DNA of 64,000 nt, taken from Nitrogeniibacter aestuarii. Lineage in GTDB: Bacteria; Pseudomonadota; Gammaproteobacteria; Burkholderiales; Rhodocyclaceae. Positions 61,201-64,000 of this stretch are shown piece by piece (position 1 is the first letter of the stretch; each line of letters starts with the position of its first letter). Location: contig NZ_CP071321.1 in assembly GCF_017309585.1 (NCBI RefSeq), positions 1,240,001-1,304,000 of the forward strand, in the 5' to 3' direction. The notes under the pieces were generated by a model, which saw only the letters and a program-made list of their open reading frames with translations, did no database searches and was not told the origin of the DNA. The position numbers were made by a program, and so were the translations under genes.

Positions 61201-62941
61201 TACGGAAGTCATGCGTGTCACCATCGACTCGGCTGGCAACTATTCGGTGACCCTGGTGGCGCCGATCGATCACGACCCCGGCAATGGCGAGAACATCAAG
61301 GCCATCGACCTGAACGTCGTCGCCACCGATGGGGAACTGACCACCACCGGTACGCTGACCGTCAATGTTGAAGACGACGCGCCCAACGCGGTGGCTGCCA
61401 CCAACACGGTGGTTCTGCCCGCCGTCGATACCAACGTGATGCTCATGCTCGATATCTCGGGCAGCATGGGGCAGAACGGTGGTGAGCGTCTGACGATCAT
61501 GAAGCAGGCCGTGAATGAAATGCTCGACCAGTACGACAACCTGGGCGACGTCATGGTGCGTGTCGTCACGTTCAACTCCGGCGCTTCGGCCTACCAGAGC
61601 AACTGGGTCACGGTCGATGCGGCCAAGGCATATGTCAATGGCCTGACCGCCAACGGCAACACCAACTACGATGCGGCCTTGCTGAGGGGGATGGACGCGT
61701 TCGATGATCCCGGCAAGATTGCGGGGGCGCAGAACGTGTCCTACTTCCTCACGGATGGTCAGCCGACAGTCTCCTACGACTGGAACAACGCAGGCTATTC
61801 CGGGTTCCTGCCGAACCAGACCGGAATCCAGCCGAGTGAAGAAGCCATCTGGACGAACTTCCTGACCACGAACTCGATCAAGTCGTACGCTTACGGTATG
61901 GGCACGGGCGCAACGCTCTCGGCCATGAACCCGGTGGCGTACGACGGTACGACGGCAACCAACACCAACGCGATTGTCGTGGCCGACATCAACGAACTGC
62001 CCCCCATCCTGCGCGACTCGATCGTGATCCCGACCACGGGCAACATCACCTCAGGGACGCTGGGTGCCGGGTCTGGCCTGGGCGCCGACGGTGGCTACAT
62101 GGAAACGCTGACCATCGACGGGGTGGAATATGCCTACGACGGCAGCGTGACCGGTACCTCGGCGGGCGACTACAACGGCACGACCCATGTGTGGTCGATC
62201 CAGACCGTCGATGGCGGCAAGTTCGAGGTCGATATGGACACGGGCGACTACGACTACACGCCGTCGGCCGCCTCGGGCGTGGCTTACAGTGAAGACATTG
62301 CCTACACCCTGGTCGATCACGATGGCGACCGGGCCTCGTCGATACTGACCATTGATGTGCAGCCACCCGTAGTGGTCGATCTGGCGACCGAGTCAGGCGC
62401 CAATACCGGCACCACATACACCGGCGGTGACGCGTCCGAGAAGATCATCGGCACCGATGGAAACGACGTCATCCACGGGGGCGATGGCGATGACATCATT
62501 CGTGGTGGCGCAGGCAACGACCTGATCGGCGGCGACGGCGGCGACGACGTGCTGTCCGGTGGCCTTGGCGCCGATGTCTTCGAGTGGACGCTTGGTGATG
62601 CCGGTACCAGCGGCGCACCGACGGTCGATCAAATCACCGATTTCGACTCGAGCTCGGTGGCCGCGGGCGGCGATGCCCTCGATCTGCGCGATCTGCTTCA
62701 GGGCGAATTGCATGCCGGGAACGATGCCGGCAATCTGTCGGATTTCCTGCACTTCGAGCAGAGCAATGGCAACACCATCGTCCACGTGAGCAGCAATGGC
62801 GGGTTCTCGGGCGGTTACGCCGCCGGGCAGGAGGATGCCACCATCGTGCTCAACAACGTCGATCTGTTCGCCGGCGGTCTGTCCAATGACCAGCAAGTGA
62901 TTTCCGATCTGCTGTCCAAGGGCAAGCTGATTACCGACTGA
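46247..62941 (+). CDS. lapA: Giant LapA-type biofilm adhesin with retention module, repeats, vWA and RTX C-terminus
   Basis: The 5,564-aa protein has an N-terminal retention module (about 1-125) ending in the LapG-type cleavage motif PAAG (Ala112-Ala113), which holds it in the outer-membrane channel. Repeats follow: one divergent A unit (172-293); B0-C0 (294-522); A blocks of 3, 3, 5, 4 and 8 copies separated by 229-residue B-C modules; a last B (4245-4359). A is about 122 aa (GHVTTDDGDLVPVSTTVTIP core); C is Calx-beta-like. Then come cadherin/VCBS-like domains (4360-4600), a PA14-like region (about 4605-4785), a vWA domain with the MIDAS DISGS (5063-5250), RTX nonapeptides (5394-5448) and a T1SS C-terminal signal. 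GGAG is upstream of ATG. No LapG is in the window. Confidence 0.93.
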   Translation: MASNQPIATVVAVTGEAYARNPEGELRALKPGDVLREGDVVITRNGGQVELATTDGQLLDIQPNETVAMTVELSETTRPAPEEAVLGDATIDQVIQALEGDGDIDALLEAPAAGLGGAGGGEGNSFVRLLRITEDTDPLAFDFGGTRQGEFPEFDSTGDAFVPETIVADAEPTIGVLSLSGDAAVVEGEMATYTLSISVAPSTDLVVSVLTGHVTTDDGDLVPVSTTVTIPAGSTSATFTVSTIDDAYADDGETFTVSINGASGGGFDSIDIATGSVTTTINDQTGPDATPGPEDTATITLAGPDSVVESNDATYTVSVDRPAATDLILNVTLTHIDTDSGDIVSVPATVTIPAGATSASFDVSTFDDVITEAGENYSISISLPASPGGGFENVVIGTGTKVTQIVDNDGMPQITIDDVSVNEDAGTATFTVSLSNASTSTVSVDYASVSGSATGGADYGNVNGTLSFAPGVLTQTITVAITDDVFAEGVENYTIELSNAVNAGIADGTGLGTITDEPTAGPEDTVTLSISGDATVVEGETATYTVSVDQAPATDLVVSVVTGHVTTDDGDLVPVSTTVTIPAGSTSATFTVSTIDDAYADNGETFTASITGSTGGGYENLVVGTSSVTTTINDQTGSDNPPGAEDTVTLSISGDATVVEGETATYTVSVDQAPATDLVVSVVTGHVTTDDGDLVPVSTTVTIPAGSTSATFTVSTIDDAYADNGETFTASITGSTGGGYENLVVGTSSVTTTINDQTGSDNPPGAEDTVTLSISGDATVVEGETATYTVSVDQAPATDLVVSVVTGHVTTDDGDLVPVSTTVTIPAGSTSSTFTVSTIDDAYADNGETFTASITGSTGGGYENLVVGTSSVTTTINDQTGSDNPPGAEDTATITLSGPNTVTEGNDATYTVSVDQPTATDLTLNVTLTHIDTVSGDIVSVPATVTIPAGSTSATFDVSTFDDTITEAGENYSISISLPAVPGGGFENVVIGSGTQVTQIVDNEGAPQITIDDVSVNEDAGTATFTVSLSNASTSTVSVDYASVSGSATGGADYGNVNGTLSFAPGVLTQTITVAITDDVFAEGVENYTIELSNAVNAGIADGTGLGTITDEPTAGPEDTVTLSISGDATVVEGETATYTVSVDQAPATDLVVSVVTGHVTTDDGDLVPVSTTVTIPAGSTSATFTVSTIDDAYADNGETFTASITGSTGGGYENLVVGTSSVTTTINDQTGSDNPPGAEDTVTLSISGDATVVEGETATYTVSVDQAPATDLVVSVVTGHVTTDDGDLVPVSTTVTIPAGSTSATFTVSTIDDAYADNGETFTASITGSTGGGYENLVVGTSSVTTTINDQTGSDNPPGAEDTVTLSISGDATVVEGETATYTVSVDQAPATDLVVSVVTGHVTTDDGDLVPVSTTVTIPAGSTSSTFTVSTIDDAYADNGETFTASITGSTGGGYENLVVGTSSVTTTINDQTGSDNPPGAEDTATITLSGPNTVTEGNDATYTVSVDQAPATDLTLNVTLTHIDTVSGDIVSVPATVTIPAGSTSATFDVSTFDDTITEAGENYSISISLPAVPGGGFENVVIGSGTQVTQIVDNEGAPQITIDDVSVNEDAGTATFTVSLSNASTSTVSVDYASVSGSATGGADYGNVNGTLNFAPGVLSQTITVAITDDVFAEGVENYTIELSNAVNAGIADGTGLGTITDEPTAGPEDTVTLSISGDTTVVEGETATYTVSVDQAPATDLVVSVVTGHVTTDDGDLVPVSTTVTIPAGSTSATFTVSTIDDAYADNGETFTASITGSTGGGYENLVVGTSSVTTTINDQTGSDNPPGAEDTVTLSISGDTTVVEGETATYTVSVDQAPATDLVVSVVTGHVTTDDGDLVPVSTTVTIPAGSTSATFTVSTIDDAYADNGETFTASITGSTGGGYENLVVGTSSVTTTINDQTGSDNPPGAEDTVTLSISGDTTVVEGETATYTVSVDQAPATDLVVSVVTGHVTTDDGDLVPVSTTVTIPAGSTSATFTVSTIDDAYADNGETFTASITGSTGGGYENLVVGTASVTTTINDQTGSDNPPGAEDTVTLSISGDATVIEGETATYTVSVDQAPATDLVVSVVTGHVTTDDGDLVPVSTTVTIPAGSTSATFTVSTIDDAYADNGETFTASITGSTGGGYENLAVGTSSVTTTINDQTGSDNPPGAEDTVTLSISGDATVVEGETATYTVSVDQAPATDLVVSVVTGHVTTDDGDLVPVSTTVTIPAGSTSATFTVSTIDDVYADNGETFTASITGSTGGGYENLVVGTSSVTTTINDQTGSDNPPGAEDTATITLSGPGTVTEGNDATYTVSVDQPTATDLTLNVTLTHIDTVSGDIVSVPATVTIPAGSTSAIFDVSTFDDTITEAGENYSISISLPAVPGGGFENVVIGSGTQVTQIVDNEGAPQITIDDVSVNEDAGTATFTVSLSNASTSTVSVDYASVSGSATGGADYGNVNGTLSFAPGVLSQTITVAITDDVFAEGVENYTIELSNAVNAGIADGTGLGTITDEPTAGPEDTVTLSISGDATVVEGETATYTVSVDQAPATDLVVSVVTGHVTTDDGDLVPVSTTVTIPAGSTSATFTVSTIDDAYADNGETFTASITGSTGGGYENLVIGTSSVTTTINDQTGSDNPPGAEDTVTLSISGDATVVEGETSTYTVSVDQAPASDLVVSVVTGHVTTDDGDLVPVSTTVTIPAGSTSATFTVSTIDDAYADNGETFTASITGSTGGGYENLVVGTASVTTTINDQTGSDNPPGAEDTVTLSISGDATVIEGETATYTVSVDQAPATDLVVSVVTGHVTTDDGDLVPVSTTVTIPAGSTSATFTVSTIDDAYADNGETFTASITGSTGGGYENLAVGTSSVTTTINDQTGSDNPPGAEDTVTLSISGDATVVEGETATYTVSVDQAPATDLVVSVVTGHVTTDDGDLVPVSTTVTIPAGSTSATFTVSTIDDVYADNGETFTASITGSTGGGYENLVVGTSSVTTTINDQTGSDNPPGAEDTATITLSGPGTVTEGNDATYTVSVDQPTATDLTLNVTLTHIDTVSGDIVSVPATVTIPAGSTSAIFDVSTFDDTITEAGENYSISISLPAVPGGGFENVVIGSGTQVTQIVDNEGAPQITIDDVSVNEDAGTATFTVSLSNASTSTVSVDYASVSGSATGGADYGNVNGTLSFAPGVLTQTITVAITDDVFAEGVENYTIELSNAVNAGIADGTGLGTITDEPTAGPEDTVTLSISGDATVVEGETATYTVSVDQAPATDLVVSVVTGHVTTDDGDLVPVSTTVTIPAGSTSATFTVSTIDDAYADNGETFTASITGSTGGGYENLVVGTSSVTTTINDQTGSDNPPGTEDTVTLSISGDATVVEGETATYTVSVDQAPATDLVVSVVTGHVTTDDGDLVPVSTTVTIPAGSTSATFTVSTIDDAYADNGETFTASITGSTGGGYENLVVGTSSVTTTINDQTGSDNPPGAEDTVTLSISGDATVVEGETATYTVSVDQAPATDLVVSVVTGHVTTDDGDLVPVSTTVTIPAGSTSATFTVSTIDDAYADNGETFTASITGSTGGGYENLVVGTSSVTTTINDQTGSDNPPGAEDTVTLSISGDATVVEGETATYTVSVDQAPATDLVVSVVTGHVTTDDGDLVPVSTTVTIPAGSTSATFTVSTIDDAYADNGETFTASITGSTGGGYENLVVGTSSVTTTINDQTGSDNPPGAEDTVTLSISGDATVVEGETATYTVSVDQAPATDLVVSVVTGHVTTDDGDLVPVSTTVTIPAGSTSATFTVSTIDDAYADNGETFTASITGSTGGGYENLVVGTSSVTTTINDQTGSDNPPGAEDTVTLSISGDATVVEGETATYTVSVDQAPATDLVVSVVTGHVTTDDGDLVPVSTTVTIPAGSTSATFTVSTIDDAYADNGETFTASITGSTGGGYENLVVGTASVTTTINDQTGSDNPPGAEDTVTLSISGDATVVEGETATYTVSVDQAPATDLVVSVVTGHVTTDDGDLVPVSTTVTIPAGSTSATFTVSTIDDAYADNGETFTASITGSTGGGYENLVVGTASVTTTINDQTGSDNPPGAEDTVTLSISGDATVVEGETATYTVSVDQAPATDLVVSVVTGHVTTDDGDLVPVSTTVTIPAGSTSATFTVSTIDDAYADNGETFTASITGSTGGGYENLVVGTSSVTTTINDQTGSDNPPGAEDTATITLSGPGTVTEGNDATYTVSVDQPTATDLTLTVTLTHIDTVSGDIVSVPATVTIPAGSTSATFDVSTFDDTITEAGENYSISISLPAVPGGGFENVVIGSGTQVTQIIDNDPDAVDDTISTNEDTAVVVPVRDNDIDPDGDPLTVTAVTQGSNGTVTIDPVSGNPVYTPNPDFFGSDSFTYTITDGNGGVDTATVTVNVVPVNDAPVVTGGAVSGTEDTSVVVDWASFGISDVDNPTSAIEVELTSLPSDGVLEVFNGTSWVAAVAGQTLTSAQIQAGNLRFTPDTHESGDDGFATAGTGDQQDDYASFSFTASDGAGGVTPGVVTVDITPVADAPTLSLGTTVVDFTDGVASDLSVPAGTGLVLDVFLNVSTMDSTIAADADTLEAAVSGLTPNSSSVVQSLGTDSTAAGAADIPTDGLFRLTGVIFLEAGHTYSLEGYRDDTMHIEIGDNVVYSQGFNNWGDYQSADFVPSESGYYTFELYAYNGDGVGDISALMSIDGGTAVALSNFPIYTNIGDVADAGGQYSAYVGSADGGYYPIRYNEGLEDTPIQLQDVASALVDTDGSEVLDVAISDIPVGAVLTDGTNSFTASSGNTTANVTGWDLTRLNITAPLDFAGSFDLTVTSTSTESSNGDAASTTAIIPVTVLPINDAPTIVSGSVNVSEEGLTGGLVDTSGTPVDTTDSATQTGSISISDPDSTVSVTLSGPAGITSNGVAITWSGDGTAGNPLIGSAGDTEVMRVTIDSAGNYSVTLVAPIDHDPGNGENIKAIDLNVVATDGELTTTGTLTVNVEDDAPNAVAATNTVVLPAVDTNVMLMLDISGSMGQNGGERLTIMKQAVNEMLDQYDNLGDVMVRVVTFNSGASAYQSNWVTVDAAKAYVNGLTANGNTNYDAALLRGMDAFDDPGKIAGAQNVSYFLTDGQPTVSYDWNNAGYSGFLPNQTGIQPSEEAIWTNFLTTNSIKSYAYGMGTGATLSAMNPVAYDGTTATNTNAIVVADINELPPILRDSIVIPTTGNITSGTLGAGSGLGADGGYMETLTIDGVEYAYDGSVTGTSAGDYNGTTHVWSIQTVDGGKFEVDMDTGDYDYTPSAASGVAYSEDIAYTLVDHDGDRASSILTIDVQPPVVVDLATESGANTGTTYTGGDASEKIIGTDGNDVIHGGDGDDIIRGGAGNDLIGGDGGDDVLSGGLGADVFEWTLGDAGTSGAPTVDQITDFDSSSVAAGGDALDLRDLLQGELHAGNDAGNLSDFLHFEQSNGNTIVHVSSNGGFSGGYAAGQEDATIVLNNVDLFAGGLSNDQQVISDLLSKGKLITD
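47585..50169 (+). repeat. 1,785-bp offset duplication inside the adhesin
   Basis: Sequence 47585-48384 matches 49370-50169 by eye; the offset is three A units plus one B-C pair. A few differences follow (a G/T at 48385/50170 and nearby positions), then the match resumes. Confidence 0.75.
52315..55819 (+). repeat. Large 2,151-bp offset duplication inside the adhesin
   Basis: Sequence from about 52315 to 53668 recurs, by eye without differences, at 54466-55819. The offset is 2,151 bp (four A units plus one B-C pair). The match ends inside the C module where TAC becomes TAT. A recent duplication is likely. Confidence 0.8.
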
Positions 62942-62947
62942 TCTGAG

Positions 62948-62970
62948 GGGCCGCCCCAAGCGGGCGGCCC
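62948..62970 (+). terminator. GC hairpin after the adhesin gene
   Basis: GGGCCGCCC and GGGCGGCCC form a 9-bp stem starting 7 bp after the adhesin stop. No T run follows, so it is probably an mRNA end or stability element rather than a complete terminator. Confidence 0.5.
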
Positions 62971-62987
62971 GCACTCCGGAGAACGAC

Positions 62988-63308
62988 ATGGTGTATGTCA
63001 AACGCGATGCTCAAGGGCAACTGATCTCCGTCAGCCTCCAGGCCGATGCCGAGCACACGGAACAGGCCGATACATCGGACCCGACCGTGGCCGCCTTTGC
63101 CCACGGCTTGCTGGGAGAGACCGCCCTGGTCGATTCCGACCTGCGGCTGGTGCGGGTGCTTGAAGACGTGATTGATCTGCTCATCAGCCGCGATGTGATC
63201 CGCTTTACCGATTTGCCCCCGCCCGCTCAGGCCAAGCTCATGGAGCGTCGCTCCATGCGTCAGAGTCGGGGCTCGCTCGACTTGCTCGGTGACGACGAAA
63301 CGGTCTGA
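62988..63308 (+). CDS. Small conserved protein of the 'tryptophan synthase beta-like' group (no TrpB activity expected)
   Basis: This 106-aa protein opens MVYVKRDAQGQLISVSLQ and ends with LRLVRVLEDVIDLLISRDVIRFTDLPPPAQAKLMERRSMR. Homologues are often labelled 'tryptophan synthase subunit beta like' in betaproteobacteria, but there is no PLP-binding motif and the length is a quarter of TrpB. GGAG precedes the ATG. It lies just after the adhesin gene and before the bidirectional terminator. Function unknown. Confidence 0.8.
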   Translation: MVYVKRDAQGQLISVSLQADAEHTEQADTSDPTVAAFAHGLLGETALVDSDLRLVRVLEDVIDLLISRDVIRFTDLPPPAQAKLMERRSMRQSRGSLDLLGDDETV

Positions 63309-63310
63309 GC

Positions 63311-63344
63311 ATGAATAAAGGCGCCCGCGGGCGCCTTTATTCAT
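63311..63344. terminator. Bidirectional intrinsic terminator (17-bp perfect palindrome)
   Basis: The inverted repeat at 63311-63327 and 63328-63344 is perfect, with A/T-rich outer arms and a GGCGCCCG core. It separates the convergent small gene and the EAL gene. Confidence 0.9.
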
Positions 63345-63355
63345 GGGCGGTTGAA

Positions 63356-64000
63356 TCAGCGAACGCCGGGCCCGGTCATGGCATCGAAGCCCAGCTCGGT
63401 CAGCAAGCTCTTTTCCTCCGGGCGACTGACGCCCTCGGCAATCACCTGCATGCCCATGGTGTGACCGATGGAGACCAGTCCGCGCAGGAAGGTCTGGTTG
63501 CCCGGATGGTGGTCGATTTCACGCACGACGCTGGCGCTGATCTTCAGATAGTCGAGGCCCACATCATGGAGCTCCCCGATCCGGCAGACCTGCTGGCTCA
63601 CATGCTCGAGGCCAATCCGGCAGCCCAGGGGTTTGAGCGCACCGCACAGGCGGCGGAAGGCTTCGGCATGACGGAAGGCGGCATTCTCGGGTAGATCGAT
63701 CCATAGTCTGCGCGCCGAATCGGGTTGTGCCTTGAGCTTGTCGAGCAGACGAATGACGGTGCCCGGATGGCACATGGACTCCACCGACAGATTGATACAG
63801 ACGTCGATTTCGGCCGATTCGGCCAGACTCAGCGCTTTATCGACCACCAGCTCGTCGATCTGAGGCAACAGGCCGCAACGGGTCGCCCAGGGAATGACAT
63901 CGCCTGCGGTCAGGACGCTGGTGTTGTCGGGATGGTGCATGCGCATCGGCAATTCGTGGTGCAGCAATCCGCCGTCGCTGCGCATGACCGGGAACTGAAC
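63356..64000 (-). CDS. EAL-domain protein, C-terminal part, LapD-like degenerate (partial)
   Basis: The visible 214 residues are an EAL domain running off the window edge. It starts FPVMRSDGGLLHHELPMRM, where the catalytic EAL motif is HEL, and contains NLSVESM, LEHVSQQ in place of the metal-binding DDFGTG, LKIS and IAEGVS. Missing catalytic residues mean c-di-GMP binding without hydrolysis, as in LapD, the inner-membrane receptor that sequesters LapG and so keeps LapA on the surface. Its position next to a LapA-type locus supports this. The N-terminal HAMP/GGDEF parts are outside the window, so the identity is not fully proven. Confidence 0.72.
   Translation of the reverse strand, partial: VQFPVMRSDGGLLHHELPMRMHHPDNTSVLTAGDVIPWATRCGLLPQIDELVVDKALSLAESAEIDVCINLSVESMCHPGTVIRLLDKLKAQPDSARRLWIDLPENAAFRHAEAFRRLCGALKPLGCRIGLEHVSQQVCRIGELHDVGLDYLKISASVVREIDHHPGNQTFLRGLVSIGHTMGMQVIAEGVSRPEEKSLLTELGFDAMTGPGVR

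Noticed and set aside
63356..64000. Active c-di-GMP phosphodiesterase
   Set aside because: The EAL motif and the DDFGTG metal site are both replaced, so hydrolysis is not expected.

Overview
The window is a GC-rich chromosomal segment of a Gram-negative bacterium. A caa3/aa3-type cox cluster, trpGDC, a PEP-CTERM protein, a CIRCE element in front of rpoH and a LapA-type adhesin locus together suggest a betaproteobacterium, most likely Rhodocyclales (Azoarcus/Thauera/Denitromonas-like). The lineage is inferred from gene content and style, not from a marker gene. No rRNA, tRNA, CRISPR array or insertion sequence was seen.

Layout. 1-2 kb: the end of trpG, then trpD and trpC, with a terminator-like hairpin between trpD and trpC. 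2-6 kb: a 1,299-aa TamB without TamA beside it. 6-13 kb: a DUF2189 membrane protein, an MsrA homologue lacking its catalytic Cys, an FKBP isomerase, a PEP-CTERM spherulin-4-like protein, a DUF1800/DUF1501 secreted pair and small hypotheticals. 13-19 kb: a CbbY-like HAD phosphatase, an AT-richer insert with a TIR-domain (PF10137-type) protein, recQ, a secreted hypothetical and cysK. 19-24 kb (minus strand): a large sensor GGDEF-EAL protein, rfaE2 and a MerR-type regulator with an intact cobalamin-binding domain (LitR/CarH type).

24-31.7 kb: divergent from that regulator is a compact operon: a small secreted protein, glutathione peroxidase, FAD oxidoreductase, DUF1365, Cfa-like methyltransferase, chalcone-isomerase-like protein, GPH/MFS transporter, DUF3833 lipoprotein, SDR and NTF2-like protein. 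From the oxidoreductase onward every junction is a 4-base ATGA/GTGA overlap. Two near-identical 15-bp palindromes flank the promoter in the divergent region. This looks like a light or singlet-oxygen responsive membrane-lipid modification system.

32-40.7 kb: a full cytochrome c oxidase cluster (coxB with a fused cytochrome c domain, coxA, a 34-aa assembly peptide, ctaG, DUF2970, coxC, a twin-TM gene on the other strand, surf1, a SCO-like gene, ctaA, ctaB, sco1), preceded by a perfect FNR/Anr-type palindrome. 40.8-41.7 kb: rpoH with a perfect CIRCE operator.

41.9-64 kb: a LapA-type adhesin locus. A type I secretion ATPase (LapB-like) and adaptor (LapC-like), a LuxR-type regulator with a degenerate receiver, and a 5,564-aa adhesin with a retention module, a PAAG cleavage motif, 24 near-identical 122-aa repeats interleaved with 6 B-type and 5 Calx-beta-like C-type modules, a vWA domain and RTX repeats. 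A small conserved protein follows, and at the edge a convergent, degenerate EAL protein that looks like the C-terminus of LapD. Together these would secrete, anchor and release a biofilm adhesin under c-di-GMP control.
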